A stretch of DNA of 64,000 nucleotides from Pectobacterium brasiliense (GTDB lineage: Bacteria > Pseudomonadota > Gammaproteobacteria > Enterobacterales > Enterobacteriaceae), in assembly GCF_016950255.1 (NCBI RefSeq), contig NZ_JACGFN010000002.1:992001-1056000 (forward strand). Reading direction: 5' to 3'. A program made the translations under genes and the position numbers. Positions within the stretch are counted from its first letter, which is position 1. Each line of letters starts with the position of its first letter. The notes under the pieces were generated by a model. That model saw only the letters and a list, made by a program, of their open reading frames with translations, was not told the origin of the DNA and ran no database searches. Positions 42,587 to 53,017 of this stretch are shown here, piece by piece.

Positions 42587-42625
42587 AAACCCCGCTGGCG
42601 CAAGCCGAGCGGGGTTTCTTGTTTT
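42587..42625 (+). terminator. Attenuator terminator of ilvBN
   Basis: A 10-bp stem AAACCCCGCT/AGCGGGGTTT (42587-42596 and 42608-42617) with an inner GGC/GCC extension is followed by TTTCTTGTTTT. It lies 23 bp after the leader peptide stop and 48 bp before ilvB. A run of nine C residues follows at 42626-42634. Confidence 0.88.
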
Positions 42626-42672
42626 CCCCCCCCCGCTCCGACACCGCACCGGCCCTGATGAAGGATGTAAAC

Positions 42673-44337
42673 ATGCGTTATACAGGCGCTCAGTTAATTG
42701 TTCGGCTGCTTGAACAGCAGGGCATCACCACCGTAGCGGGCATTCCCGGCGGCGCAGCCCTGCCGTTATATGATGCACTGGGTCAGAGTAAAACGATCCG
42801 CCACGTTCTGGCTCGCCACGAGCAAGGCGCTGGATTTATGGCACAAGGCATGGCGCGCGCCAGCGGACGCGCGGCGGTTTGCATGGCGTCCAGCGGGCCG
42901 GGGGCGACCAACCTGCTCACCGCCATCGCCGATGCCAAACTGGATTCGATCCCGCTGGTGTGTATCACCGGTCAGGTGCCTTCCAGCATGATCGGTACCG
43001 ATGCGTTTCAGGAAGTCGACACCTACGGCATCTCTATTCCCGTCACCAAACATAACTATCTGGTTCGCGACATCAACGAACTGCCGCGCGTGATCCCGGA
43101 AGCCTTTCGCATCGCGCAGTCGGGTCGTCCGGGCCCGGTGTGGATCGATATTCCCAAAGACATTCAGAATGCGACCATTGAGCTGAGCGAACTGCCGGGC
43201 GTCTTTCCTCTCGATACGCCACCTGCCATCGCCCAGCAGGAAATCGAGCGTGCTGCGGCCATGATTAATGCGGCTCAGCGTCCGGTGCTTTATCTGGGCG
43301 GTGGGATCATTAGCAGCGCCGCGCACGAGCAGGCGGTTCAACTGGCGGAACGCTCCAGCCTGCCAACCACCATGACGCTGATGGCGCTGGGCACCATGCC
43401 CGTCGATCACCCTCTGTCGCTCGGGATGCTGGGTATGCACGCCGCACGATCAACCAATCTGATCTTACAGCAGGCAGATTTGTTAATTGTGCTGGGTGCG
43501 CGTTTTGACGATCGTGCGATTGGTAAAGCGGAACAGTTTTGCCCGCAGGCCAGCATCATTCATATCGATATCGATCCTGCCGAGTTGGGTAAGATCCGCC
43601 AGCCGCACGTGGCGATCAACGCGGATGTCGCACAGGCGCTGGATCAGTTGCTGCCACAGATTACGCCGCAGCAGCGTGACGTATGGCGTACCACCGTCCG
43701 TGGTCTGCAACAGGAATTTCCGTTCAGTATGCCGGGCGCTGACGATCCATTAAGCCATTACGGTCTGGTTCAGGCCACGGCACAGGCGCTGACGCATGAT
43801 GCCATCATCACGACCGATGTCGGCCAGCATCAGATGTGGGTCGCGCAATGTTATCCACTGCGTCGTCCACGCCAGTGGCTGACATCCGGCGGGTTTGGGA
43901 CGATGGGCTTTGGCCTGCCTGCGGCGATTGGCGCGGCGCTGGCTGAACCGGATCGCACCGTGGTGTGTTTCTCGGGTGATGGCAGCCTGATGATGAATAT
44001 TCAGGAAATGGCGACCGCGGCAGAAGAAGGACTTAACGTAAAAATCGTCCTGATGAACAACCAATCGCTCGGTCTGGTCCACCAGCAACAGGATATGTTT
44101 TTCCAAAAGCGCATCTTCGCGGCCGATTACCGCTACAGCGCGAATTTCCTCGCGATTGCCGCAGGTTTTGGCTTTGCAACCTGCGATCTTAACGCCGCCG
44201 CCAACCCACAGGCCGCGCTGCAAGAGATGCTCAATCAACCAGGTCCTGCGCTGATCCACGTACTTATTGACGCCAATGAAAAAGTGTTACCTATCGTGCC
44301 ACCGGGCGCAGCGAACATCGATATGATCGGAGATTAA
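42673..44337 (+). CDS. ilvB: Acetolactate synthase I, catalytic subunit
   Basis: IlvB makes acetolactate or acetohydroxybutyrate for branched-chain amino acids. It has the N-terminal [17 protein letters not shown] segment with catalytic Glu, the central domain, and the thiamine-diphosphate motif starting [13 protein letters not shown]. The 554-residue form from ATG 42673 is chosen because AAGGA lies 7 nt upstream; an ATG at 42658 would add 5 residues. It overlaps ilvN by one base. In E. coli ilvBN lies far away, near 82 min, whereas here it is beside thiBPQ and yabI. Confidence 0.95.
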   Translation: MRYTGAQLIVRLLEQQGITTVAGIPGGAALPLYDALGQSKTIRHVLARHEQGAGFMAQGMARASGRAAVCMASSGPGATNLLTAIADAKLDSIPLVCITGQVPSSMIGTDAFQEVDTYGISIPVTKHNYLVRDINELPRVIPEAFRIAQSGRPGPVWIDIPKDIQNATIELSELPGVFPLDTPPAIAQQEIERAAAMINAAQRPVLYLGGGIISSAAHEQAVQLAERSSLPTTMTLMALGTMPVDHPLSLGMLGMHAARSTNLILQQADLLIVLGARFDDRAIGKAEQFCPQASIIHIDIDPAELGKIRQPHVAINADVAQALDQLLPQITPQQRDVWRTTVRGLQQEFPFSMPGADDPLSHYGLVQATAQALTHDAIITTDVGQHQMWVAQCYPLRRPRQWLTSGGFGTMGFGLPAAIGAALAEPDRTVVCFSGDGSLMMNIQEMATAAEEGLNVKIVLMNNQSLGLVHQQQDMFFQKRIFAADYRYSANFLAIAAGFGFATCDLNAAANPQAALQEMLNQPGPALIHVLIDANEKVLPIVPPGAANIDMIGD

Positions 44338-44654
44338 TGACTATGTCAATTCAACTAACTTCGTCAACTCAACCAACTTCAAATCAGGTCACGCTAGAAC
44401 TCTCTGTGCGCAACCATCCCGGCGTCATGTCACACGTTTGCGGCCTGTTTGCCCGCCGGGCATTTAACGTGGAAGGCATTCTGTGTATGCCGCTGGCAAA
44501 TGGAGAAGAAAGCCGCATCTGGCTACTGGTCAAAGATGACCAGCGGCTACAGCAAATGATCAGTCAGGTGGAAAAGCTGGAGGACGTCCTTCAGGTTCGC
44601 CGTCACGGTGAAGAAATGCGTATTTTCGAGCAGGTCGCCGAGTTCTACTGCTAA
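44337..44654 (+). CDS. ilvN: Acetolactate synthase I, regulatory subunit
   Basis: IlvN binds valine and stimulates and inhibits IlvB. The ACT domain holds [31 protein letters not shown] and [16 protein letters not shown]. At 105 residues it is about 9 longer than E. coli IlvN, through a serine/threonine-rich N-terminal stretch. The ATG at 44337 overlaps the ilvB stop (TAATG); ATG 44343 is an alternative with better spacing to GGAG. Confidence 0.94.
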   Translation: MTMSIQLTSSTQPTSNQVTLELSVRNHPGVMSHVCGLFARRAFNVEGILCMPLANGEESRIWLLVKDDQRLQQMISQVEKLEDVLQVRRHGEEMRIFEQVAEFYC

Positions 44655-44661
44655 CTGGCGT

Positions 44662-44680
44662 GGCCGGGTCTTTCCCGGCC
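44662..44680. terminator. Hairpin between convergent ilvN and the DedA gene
   Basis: A perfect 7-bp GC-rich stem GGCCGGG/CCCGGCC with loop TCTTT lies between the two convergent stops. No T-run follows on either strand, so it is not a standard intrinsic terminator. Confidence 0.4.
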
Positions 44681-44689
44681 TGCCCAACA

Positions 44690-45460
44690 TTACCCGTTTA
44701 ACACCTGCCACAGCAGATGACGGTAAACTGGCATCAGCGGATGCTGTAGTAGTACGATCAGCAAGGCAACCGCCGCCGCGGACATCACAGGCGCGACCCA
44801 GCGCAGGCGTCTGAGCGGCATCTTTCTGCTAAACCAGTCACCATGTTTACGCTTATCACTGCGCCACCAGCGCCAGTTTAGCCAGCCAGCTCCCCACACC
44901 ATGATGGCAGTAATCAGCAGCAGCCACTTAAACCCTGCGCTGTTTGTCCCCGCGGGGATATCAATCGCAACGCCAGCCAAAATACCCGGTAAGAAATAGG
45001 CAGGCGGCCACAGCAGGCAGCCGATGATATTCGGTACAGCAAATTTATAAGGCGGCAGCCCCAACATCCCCGCCACCATAGGAATGAGCGGACGCGTCGG
45101 CCCGACAAAACGCCCGATCAGTATCGTCGGCATCGGGTGCTGATACAGGGCATATTCGGTTTTACTCAGCAACGCCTGATGCTTTTTCAGGAAAGACCAG
45201 TTATGCAGCGGTGCCTTAAAACGCATGCCAATAAAATAGGAAATCCAGTCCCCCAGCAGGCAACCGATAATCCCTGCCGCCCACGCCGGGTAAAGCCCCA
45301 TTTGTCCACTGCCGATCAGTGCTCCCAGCGTTGCCATCATCACCGTTCCCGGCAACAGCAGCCCTACCAAAGCCAGAGATTCGAGAAAGGCAACCAGCAT
45401 GACGGCGATCAGTGAATACGCTAGCGATTGGGTAACCAGATGATCCAGCCACGCTTCCAT
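44690..45460 (-). CDS. yabI: DedA-family membrane protein YabI
   Basis: DedA proteins are inner-membrane proteins linked to undecaprenyl phosphate or phospholipid recycling and envelope stress. The 256 residues have about five to six membrane stretches and family motifs such as FLESLALVGLLLPGTVMM, GDWISYFIGMRF and GRFVGPTRPLIPMVAGML. The start at 45460 (MEAWLDHLVTQSL) matches E. coli YabI (254 residues); the longer frame from 45532 lacks support. Its exact substrate is unsettled. Confidence 0.92.
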   Translation of the reverse strand: MEAWLDHLVTQSLAYSLIAVMLVAFLESLALVGLLLPGTVMMATLGALIGSGQMGLYPAWAAGIIGCLLGDWISYFIGMRFKAPLHNWSFLKKHQALLSKTEYALYQHPMPTILIGRFVGPTRPLIPMVAGMLGLPPYKFAVPNIIGCLLWPPAYFLPGILAGVAIDIPAGTNSAGFKWLLLITAIMVWGAGWLNWRWWRSDKRKHGDWFSRKMPLRRLRWVAPVMSAAAVALLIVLLQHPLMPVYRHLLWQVLNG

Positions 45461-45890
45461 AAAATCTACCCGTACGTTATAAAAACAAGGATTGTCTGGA
45501 TCATAGCAGAAGCCGTCAACTCCTGATTTCACCTCATCATCCGATTAGGATTAATGTAAAAATCCAACACACCGGATTACCACACGATTTCGTCTCTCAG
45601 GCGATATTGATCCCTGTCCGATAGCGCGAAATCCAGCAATATCCTACCGAAAATATGTAGCATGATTTATCTATCCTGCGTTGAAGCGGTCTCAGCTCGC
45701 AAGTATAGGAAGCCTGTACGTTCTGATAAATATCAACTATTTCCCTTATCAAGGCAGACGCAATATCATTTTCCAATTCAAGCCGTTAGCACCACTTCAG
45801 TAATGTTGTTTTATGGCCAATTCTTTTGCACCGACGGGCATCAACACTTATGATAGCGGTCATTTTTTGCCACCGTGCCACACTGCCACT
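45461..45890. other. Gene-free region between yabI and the diguanylate cyclase
   Basis: About 430 bp between divergent genes. In E. coli the araC-araBAD cluster starts here. A 63-codon frame (45662-45853) overlaps the region but has no recognisable product. It should contain both promoters; no convincing -35/-10 pair or operator was identified. Confidence 0.45.
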
Positions 45891-47471
45891 ATGTTTTTTA
45901 AACTACTCAATCATTTCGGATTACGACGTCTTATCCTACTCTTGGCAGTGGCGAGCGCCTTGGTAACACTGGCAAACAGTTTTTATGCCAGCTATCGCGT
46001 CCAGCGAGAGCTTCTGATTGATAACACCCTTGAAGCCAACCGCGTCTACGCCACCAAGCTCGCGGCAATGACCCATTCCTTCTTTAAAGAATCCCAGCAG
46101 CAACTCGCCTACAGCGCCAATATCGTCGCTACCCAGATGGATGATAAGGTCGGTCTGTTTAAAGAAGCTGAACGCCTGCGGCTACAGACCAGCAATTTCA
46201 ACTCTGTCGTCATTGCCGATGAAAAAGGTATCGTCAGAGCCACGTCGCCCGATACGTTCCAATTAATCGGGAGAAGCCTGACCACAGAAGGCGCTCTAGA
46301 AGCCTTGAAAGAAAAGCAGCCGCTTATCAGCCAGCCCTATGTGTCCGCCGCCAACAACTTCATTGTGCTGATATCTTCACCGATCTTCACACGAGATGGC
46401 CGCTACAAAGGGTTTATTGGCGGCTCGATCTATCTTAAGCAGCCCAGCGTTCTCAATACGCTCTTAGACAAACACTATTACCGCGACGGTTCTTATATTT
46501 ACGTCACTGATAAGAACAAAAAAATGCTGTATCACCGTGACATCGAACGTATTGGCAAAGCAGAAACCAATAATCTGAAGATCGATGCGTATCACGAAAA
46601 TAACGGCAGTCAGCACATGGTGAACTATCTGGGCGAAGCCATGCTGGCGGGTTACGCGGTTGAAGCCACCTCACAGTGGCAGATTGTGGCACTTCGCCCG
46701 ATGGACATCACGCTGAAACCTCTCGATAGCCTGATGCTGAACGTGCTGCGTCACACACTTCCGCTCGCACTGTTGACCATCTTCTGCGTCTGGCTGCTAG
46801 CCCGGCTCATCGCCCAGCCGCTGTGGCTGCTGGCGCGCAGCGCCAATAAAATGGATGCGACGGACGTCTCCGACGACATCAGAAATATTCACTCCTGGTA
46901 TTTCGAAGCCTCGCAGCTTAAACAGGCCATGCTGCTGGGTATCGATTTACTCCAGCGTAAAATTGGTAAGTTGCGTTCTGAAGCACATTCAGACCCCATG
47001 ACCGAACTGCTCAATCGCCGTGGGTTAGATAGCGTGCTCCGCTACTGGCAGATGGGGCAGAAAAGCTTTGCGGTCATCGCGCTGGATATCGATCGCTTCA
47101 AGCTCATCAATGACACTTACGGTCACGATGTCGGCGATAACGTTATTCGCTATCTCTCACAGCTTATTCGCACCAGCTCACGTGATTCCGACATTCTATG
47201 CCGCAGCGGCGGTGAAGAATTTTTGATCCTACTGCCGGAAACCCGTCTCGACGTCGCGCTCAGCATTGCTGAACGGCTACGGCAGCGCATGGAGGAATCG
47301 ACCATTCCTGTCGTGGGCAATATCACCATCTCATTAGGCGTTGCCCTGTGGGAACCGGGCGTCAGCGATATGCCAATCGATCGCACCTTCAAGCTGGCAG
47401 ATGAAGCTCTGTATCAAGCCAAGCAGGAAGGCCGCAACCGCGTGATCTCTGCCTCCGGCAACGAGCAGTAA
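45891..47471 (+). CDS. Membrane CACHE-domain diguanylate cyclase
   Basis: A predicted c-di-GMP synthase with an outside sensor. Membrane segment 1 (about residues 12-30), a double-CACHE-like periplasmic domain (about 40-265) and membrane segment 2 (about 270-292) are followed by a linker and the GGDEF domain. The catalytic motif is GGEEF at 440-444. The inhibitory I-site RDSD stands at 431-434, exactly five residues before it, so product feedback is expected. The start at 45891 (MFFKLLNHFGLRR) is a judgement; an ATG at 45813 would add 26 residues. The signal sensed is unknown. Confidence 0.9.
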   Translation: MFFKLLNHFGLRRLILLLAVASALVTLANSFYASYRVQRELLIDNTLEANRVYATKLAAMTHSFFKESQQQLAYSANIVATQMDDKVGLFKEAERLRLQTSNFNSVVIADEKGIVRATSPDTFQLIGRSLTTEGALEALKEKQPLISQPYVSAANNFIVLISSPIFTRDGRYKGFIGGSIYLKQPSVLNTLLDKHYYRDGSYIYVTDKNKKMLYHRDIERIGKAETNNLKIDAYHENNGSQHMVNYLGEAMLAGYAVEATSQWQIVALRPMDITLKPLDSLMLNVLRHTLPLALLTIFCVWLLARLIAQPLWLLARSANKMDATDVSDDIRNIHSWYFEASQLKQAMLLGIDLLQRKIGKLRSEAHSDPMTELLNRRGLDSVLRYWQMGQKSFAVIALDIDRFKLINDTYGHDVGDNVIRYLSQLIRTSSRDSDILCRSGGEEFLILLPETRLDVALSIAERLRQRMEESTIPVVGNITISLGVALWEPGVSDMPIDRTFKLADEALYQAKQEGRNRVISASGNEQ

Positions 47472-47496
47472 TCCATTTTCCCCTCTTCTCTATCAT

Positions 47497-47520
47497 AGGT
47501 GATGTCGCTGGACATCACCT
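47497..47520. repeat. Perfect inverted repeat before polB
   Basis: AGGTGATGTC and GACATCACCT form a perfect 10-bp inverted repeat with loop GCTG. It lies 26 bp after the cyclase stop and 65 bp before polB. No T-run follows on the plus strand. Its last two bases are shared with a LexA-like site. Confidence 0.8.
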
Positions 47521-47536
47521 GTATAAATAACCATAC
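47517..47536 (+). promoter_or_regulatory. Degenerate LexA-box candidate of polB
   Basis: CTG (47519-47521), ten bases TATAAATAAC, then CAT instead of CAG (47532-47534). The left half-site with its AT-rich spacer matches the SOS box, and E. coli polB has a LexA box with the similar start CTGTATAAA. The right half has lost one of three key bases. If functional, it should be a weak site. Confidence 0.45.
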
Positions 47537-47584
47537 TTATCTCTACCATCCTTCCTTCTCTCGTTTGCTATAAAAGGCCGCTTA

Positions 47585-49951
47585 GTGACTCAGGTTCGTC
47601 AGGGGTTTCTACTGACCCGCCACTGGAACGACACACCAACTGGCACGCAGATTGAATTCTGGCTGGCCACCGACGAGGGCCCACTGCTCGCACGTCTGCC
47701 AGTACAGCAGGCCGTTGCCTTTATTCCTGCACAGCAGGAAGCCCGTGCCAGAACGCTTTTACAGCAGGAGAAACGCTGGCAGTTAAAACCACTCGCCATG
47801 CAGGATTTCCACCATCAGCCGCTGCTGGGGCTGTATTGCCCGCAATACCGACAGCTACTGCGACTGGAGAAATTGCTGCGTGAAGGCGGCGTTCAGGTCT
47901 ACGAAGCGGATATTCGCCCGACGGAACGCTTTTTGATGGAACGCTTTATCACCGCACCCGTGTGGTTTAGCGGCAACGCCGTTTCAGATAGCCTGCTGAC
48001 GGACGCCCGCATGAAACCCAATCCTGATTACCGCCCGACGCTCAAACTGGTGTCGTTGGATATCGAGACCACCCGCCACGGCGAGCTTTACTGCATCGGG
48101 CTGGAAGGCTGCGGACAGCGTCAGGTTTATATGCTCGGCCCACCGAACGGCACGCCTGCCGAGCACGAGGATTTTACGCTGGAGTACGTCGCCAGCCGCC
48201 CGTTGTTGCTGGAAAAGCTGAATACCTGGATGCAGCAGCACGATCCTGATGCCATCATCGGCTGGAATCTGGTGCAGTTTGACCTGCGCGTCTTGCAGAA
48301 ACATGCCGAGCGCTACAACATTCCGCTCAAGCTAGGGCGCAACGGTCAGGCGTTAGAATGGCGGGAGCACGGCTTTAAACAGGGGCATTTTTTTGCCAGC
48401 GCCACTGGCCGTTTGATCATCGATGGCATTGATGCGCTCAAATCCGCGACGTGGAATTTTGCCTCGTTTAGTCTGGAATTCGTCGCGCAGTCGCTACTGG
48501 GGGAAGGCAAAGCCATCGACACACCCTATCAGCGGATGGATGAAATCGACCGCCGTTTTGCTGAAGATAAACCGGCACTCGCACGCTATAACCTGCAAGA
48601 CTGCGAACTGGTCACGCGTATTTTCGACAAAACCGAGCTGCTGCCTTTTTTGCTAGAACGCGCCAGCGTCACTGGTCTGGCGGCCGACCGCAGCGGCGGT
48701 TCCGTTGCAGCATTTTCCCACCTTTATTTACCGCGCATGCATCGCATGGGTTACGTTGCCCCGAATCTGGGTGACGTCGCGCTCGAAGCCAGCCCCGGCG
48801 GATTTGTGATGGATTCGCGTCCCGGCCTGTATGATTCGGTGCTCGTGCTGGATTATAAGAGCCTCTACCCTTCCATCATCCGTACGTTCCTGATCGACCC
48901 GGTCGGGCTAGCGGTAGGAACACAGAATCCAGACACTCAGCACGCCGTTTCCGGCTTTCGCGGGGCGTGGTTCTCCCGCGAACAGCATTGCCTGCCGGCG
49001 ATTGTCGAGCAAATCTGGCAAGGGCGTGAAGCGGCGAAGCGTACCAACAATAAGCCACTGTCGCAGGCGCTAAAGATCATCATGAATGCCTTTTATGGCG
49101 TGCTGGGCGCGACAGGCTGCCGCTTCTTCGATCCGCGTCTCGCCTCCTCCATCACCCTACGCGGCCATGAGATCATGCGCAAAACGCGCGAGCTGATCGA
49201 GGAACAGGGCTATCAGGTGATTTATGGCGATACCGACTCCACCTTTGTCTGGCTGAAGCACGCGCATAGCGAAGAAGAAGCCGCAAAAATTGGCAACGCG
49301 CTGGTGCAGCACGTTAACCAATGGTGGAAACAACACCTGCAAGACACTCAGCAGTTGACCAGCGCGCTGGAGCTGGAGTTTGAAACCCACTTTCGCCGCT
49401 TCCTGATGCCAACGATTCGCGGCGCGGAACAAGGCAGTAAAAAGCGCTATGCCGGCATGATCGACACGCCACAAGGCGAAAAGATGGTGTTCAAAGGGCT
49501 GGAAACCGTGCGCACCGACTGGACACCGCTGGCGCAGCAGTTTCAACAGCAGCTCTATCTGCTAATTTTTCAGCAACAGCCTTATCAGGACTGGCTGCGG
49601 AATTATGTCGACCGCACTCTGAACGGGGATTTTGACGATCTGCTGATCTACCGTAAACGGCTGCGCCGCCGGCTTGATGATTACCAGCGCAACGTGCCGC
49701 CTCACGCCAGAGCCGCGAAAATCGCCGATGACTATAACCGTCAGCAAGGACGACCGCTGCAATACCAAAACGGCGGCTGGATCAGCTATGTGATGACCGT
49801 CAACGGCCCTGAACCTTTGGAAACCCGGCATTCTCCGCTGGACTACCAGTTCTATGTAGAACGCCAGCTCCAGCCCGTCGCAGATGCCATTCTGCCTTTC
49901 CTGCACGACGATTTTGCTACACTGGTAACAGGTCAAATGGGCTTGTTTTAA
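47585..49951 (+). CDS. polB: DNA polymerase II
   Basis: PolB is the family B polymerase used in SOS-induced repair and replication restart. The 3'-5' exonuclease domain shows [16 protein letters not shown] (about residues 153-168) and [14 protein letters not shown]. The polymerase domain has [13 protein letters not shown] (motif A) and [12 protein letters not shown] (motif C, catalytic aspartates). It ends GQMGLF, a QxxxLF clamp-binding motif. It starts with GTG, as E. coli polB does, and has 788 residues. In E. coli araBAD precedes it; here the diguanylate cyclase does. Confidence 0.97.
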   Translation: MTQVRQGFLLTRHWNDTPTGTQIEFWLATDEGPLLARLPVQQAVAFIPAQQEARARTLLQQEKRWQLKPLAMQDFHHQPLLGLYCPQYRQLLRLEKLLREGGVQVYEADIRPTERFLMERFITAPVWFSGNAVSDSLLTDARMKPNPDYRPTLKLVSLDIETTRHGELYCIGLEGCGQRQVYMLGPPNGTPAEHEDFTLEYVASRPLLLEKLNTWMQQHDPDAIIGWNLVQFDLRVLQKHAERYNIPLKLGRNGQALEWREHGFKQGHFFASATGRLIIDGIDALKSATWNFASFSLEFVAQSLLGEGKAIDTPYQRMDEIDRRFAEDKPALARYNLQDCELVTRIFDKTELLPFLLERASVTGLAADRSGGSVAAFSHLYLPRMHRMGYVAPNLGDVALEASPGGFVMDSRPGLYDSVLVLDYKSLYPSIIRTFLIDPVGLAVGTQNPDTQHAVSGFRGAWFSREQHCLPAIVEQIWQGREAAKRTNNKPLSQALKIIMNAFYGVLGATGCRFFDPRLASSITLRGHEIMRKTRELIEEQGYQVIYGDTDSTFVWLKHAHSEEEAAKIGNALVQHVNQWWKQHLQDTQQLTSALELEFETHFRRFLMPTIRGAEQGSKKRYAGMIDTPQGEKMVFKGLETVRTDWTPLAQQFQQQLYLLIFQQQPYQDWLRNYVDRTLNGDFDDLLIYRKRLRRRLDDYQRNVPPHARAAKIADDYNRQQGRPLQYQNGGWISYVMTVNGPEPLETRHSPLDYQFYVERQLQPVADAILPFLHDDFATLVTGQMGLF

Positions 49952-50046
49952 ATGACAGGGGTTAATTCGTGCTACAGCAAGTTTGAGGGGTGACGAACGC
50001 ACCGTCATCCATTACCATAACGCCCTTTCTGAATTTGCATCAGCAG

Positions 50047-50067
50047 CATTATCGGCACCCGATAATG
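50047..50067 (+). repeat. Hairpin in the rapA leader
   Basis: A perfect 9-bp inverted repeat, CATTATCGG and CCGATAATG, encloses only CAC. It ends 46 bp before the rapA start. No T-run follows, so it is probably a leader structure or a binding palindrome rather than a terminator of polB. Confidence 0.7.
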
Positions 50068-50113
50068 TAATCAGACATTCCTCCGACACAGACGAACATC
50101 GAGCTAAGAATTT

Positions 50114-53017
50114 ATGCCTTTTACACTTGGTCAGCGCTGGATCAGCGATACGGAAAGCGAACTTGGACTGGGAACGGTTGTTGCCGTCGATACGCGTATG
50201 ATTACGCTGCTTTTCCCTGCCAGCGGTGAAAACCGACTTTATTCCCGCAGCGACGCCCCCATCACCCGCGTGATGTTCAATCCCGGCGACACCGTCACCA
50301 GCCATGAAGGCTGGCAGCTCAAAGTTGATGACGTGCGAGAAGAAAAAGGGTTGCTGGTGTATTGCGGCCAACGCCTCGACGATGAAACGTCGGCGGAACT
50401 GCGTGAAGTCTTCCTCGACAGCAAGCTGACGTTCAACAAACCGCAAGATCGCCTGTTTGCCGGGCAGATCGATCGTATGGATCGCTTTGCACTACGCTAC
50501 CGCGCCCGCAAGCATCAGAACGAGCAAACGTTGCAACAGTGGGGCGGATTGCGCGGCATGCGTGCCAGCCTGATCCCCCATCAGTTGCATATCGCTCATG
50601 AAGTCGGCCAACGCCACGCACCGCGCGTTTTGCTGGCGGACGAAGTCGGTCTGGGGAAAACCATTGAAGCCGGGATGATCATCCACCAGCAGTTGCTGGC
50701 AGGTCGTGCCAGTCGCGTGCTGATTGTCGTGCCGGAAACTCTGCAACATCAGTGGCTGGTCGAAATGCTGCGCCGCTTTAACCTGCTATTCTCACTGTTT
50801 GACGACGAACGCTATGCCGAAGCCAAGCTGGACAGCAGCAATCCGTTTGAAACCGAACAGTTGGTCATCTGCTCACTGGGATTTGTGCAACGCAGCGCCC
50901 AACGCTTTGCGCAGCTCGTTAACGCCGACTGGGATCTGCTGGTGGTGGATGAAGCCCACCATCTGGTCTGGAGCGAAGAAAGCCCTAGCCCGGAATATCA
51001 GGCAATTGAAACGCTGGCACGCGCCACGCCGGCCGTTCTGCTCTTAACCGCGACGCCGGAACAGCTCGGCCAACAGAGCCACTTTGCGCGCTTACGCCTG
51101 CTCGATCCCAACCGTTTCCACGACTATCAGGAATTCGTTGCCGAACAGCAGCAGTACCGCCCGGTCGCCGATGCCGTCACGCTGCTGTTAGCGGGCGAAA
51201 AAGCCCAAACGGCTGAACTGAATGCGCTGAGCGATCTGCTGGGCGAACAGGATATCGAACCGCTGCTGAAAGCCATCAACAGCGACAGTGATGACAATCA
51301 GAAAGCGCGTCAGGAACTGATCACCATGCTGATGGATCGCCACGGTACCAGCCGTGTGCTATTCCGTAACACGCGCCAGGGAGTTAAAGGCTTCCCGCAG
51401 CGTATCCTGCATCAAATCCGTCTGCCGCTGCCGTCGCAGTACCAAACGGCGATTAAGGTGTCCGGCATTATGAACGCGAATAAGGCGCTGGAAGCCCGCG
51501 CCCGCGACATGCTGTACCCGGAACAAATTTATCAGCAGCTCGAAGGGGACGATGCCACGTGGTGGAACTTCGATCCGCGCGTGGAATGGTTACTGAACTA
51601 CCTGACTGCACATCGTGACGAAAAAGTGCTGGTGATCTGTGCACAGGCAGCCACCGCGCTACAGCTGGAGCAAGTGCTGCGCACGCGTGAAGCGATCCGC
51701 GCCGCCGTCTTCCATGAAGGATTGTCTATTCTGGAGCGTGACCGCGCCGCCGCCTATTTTGCTTCTGAAGAAGAAGGCGCACAGGTGCTGATCTGTTCAG
51801 AGATCGGTTCCGAAGGTCGTAACTTCCAGTTCGCCAGCCACTTAGTGATGTTCGATCTGCCGTTCAACCCCGACCTGCTGGAACAGCGTATTGGTCGTCT
51901 GGACCGTATCGGGCAGGCCAAAGAAATTCAGATTCTGGTGCCGTATCTGGAAAGCACCGCACAGGCGTTGCTGGTGCGCTGGTATCACGAAGGGTTGGAT
52001 GCATTTGAACACACCTGCCCGACAGGCCGTACCATCTATGATGCGCACCACACGCAGTTGATCGAGCGACTGACGACCGTTGGTGAACAGCAGGGACTGG
52101 ATGAGTTTATCCATGTTTGCCGTCAACAGCACGACAGCCTGAAACAACAGCTTGAACAAGGCCGCGATCGCCTGCTGGAAATGCATTCTAACGGTGGCGA
52201 ACAGGCTCAACTGCTAGCGCAAGCCATTGCCGAGCAGGATAATGACGTCAATCTGGTGACATTCGCCCTGAACCTGTTCGATATTGTTGGCATCAATCAG
52301 GAGGATCGCAGCGATAACCTGATCATCCTGACGCCATCCGATCATATGCTGGTGCCAGACTTCCCGGGCCTGCCGCAGGACGGCTGTACGATCACCTTCG
52401 ATCGCGATCAGGCGCTTTCTCGCGAAGACGCACAGTTTATCAGTTGGGAACACCCGCTGATCCGTAACGGGCTCGATCTGGTGCTGTCCGGTGATACCGG
52501 CAGTTGCGCAGTGTCGCTGCTGAAAAATAAAGCGCTGCCGGTCGGCACATTGCTGGCAGAATTGGTTTACGTGGTGGAAGCGCAGGCACCGAAACACCTG
52601 CAGCTGACCCGCTTCCTGCCGCCTACGCCGGTTCGCCTGCTGATGGACCGTAAAGGCACCAATCTGGCGGCACAGGTTGAGTTTGAAAGCTTCAACCGCC
52701 AGCTCAATGCGGTAAACCGTCATACGTCCAGCAAGCTGGTGAATGCCGTACAGCCTGATGTTCACGCCATGCTGCAACAGGCAGAAGCGCTGGTGGAAAC
52801 GCAGGCGCGCCATCTCATCGCCGAAGCTCAGGAGCAGGCTGACCTGCAATTGCGCCGCGAGCTGGAACGTCTGGAAGCGCTGAAAGCCGTCAACCCCAAC
52901 ATTCGTGAAGATGAGCTGACTGCATTGGAAAACCAGCGCGAACAGGTGCTGAGCAACCTGCATGAAGCCAACTGGCGTCTGGATGCAATCCGTCTGGTTG
53001 TAGTGACACATCAGTAA
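50114..53017 (+). CDS. rapA: RapA, RNA polymerase-recycling ATPase
   Basis: RapA (HepA) is a Swi2/Snf2 ATPase that binds RNA polymerase and helps it recycle after termination. N-terminal Tudor-like repeats (about residues 1-107) precede the helicase core with Walker A DEVGLGKT at 176-183 and the DEAH box near 280. Helicase motif [13 protein letters not shown], lies near residue 595. Large C-terminal domains with a coiled-coil stretch (about 880-950) complete 967 residues, close to 968 in E. coli. The ribosome site is weak. It is placed after polB as in E. coli. Confidence 0.97.
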   Translation: MPFTLGQRWISDTESELGLGTVVAVDTRMITLLFPASGENRLYSRSDAPITRVMFNPGDTVTSHEGWQLKVDDVREEKGLLVYCGQRLDDETSAELREVFLDSKLTFNKPQDRLFAGQIDRMDRFALRYRARKHQNEQTLQQWGGLRGMRASLIPHQLHIAHEVGQRHAPRVLLADEVGLGKTIEAGMIIHQQLLAGRASRVLIVVPETLQHQWLVEMLRRFNLLFSLFDDERYAEAKLDSSNPFETEQLVICSLGFVQRSAQRFAQLVNADWDLLVVDEAHHLVWSEESPSPEYQAIETLARATPAVLLLTATPEQLGQQSHFARLRLLDPNRFHDYQEFVAEQQQYRPVADAVTLLLAGEKAQTAELNALSDLLGEQDIEPLLKAINSDSDDNQKARQELITMLMDRHGTSRVLFRNTRQGVKGFPQRILHQIRLPLPSQYQTAIKVSGIMNANKALEARARDMLYPEQIYQQLEGDDATWWNFDPRVEWLLNYLTAHRDEKVLVICAQAATALQLEQVLRTREAIRAAVFHEGLSILERDRAAAYFASEEEGAQVLICSEIGSEGRNFQFASHLVMFDLPFNPDLLEQRIGRLDRIGQAKEIQILVPYLESTAQALLVRWYHEGLDAFEHTCPTGRTIYDAHHTQLIERLTTVGEQQGLDEFIHVCRQQHDSLKQQLEQGRDRLLEMHSNGGEQAQLLAQAIAEQDNDVNLVTFALNLFDIVGINQEDRSDNLIILTPSDHMLVPDFPGLPQDGCTITFDRDQALSREDAQFISWEHPLIRNGLDLVLSGDTGSCAVSLLKNKALPVGTLLAELVYVVEAQAPKHLQLTRFLPPTPVRLLMDRKGTNLAAQVEFESFNRQLNAVNRHTSSKLVNAVQPDVHAMLQQAEALVETQARHLIAEAQEQADLQLRRELERLEALKAVNPNIREDELTALENQREQVLSNLHEANWRLDAIRLVVVTHQ

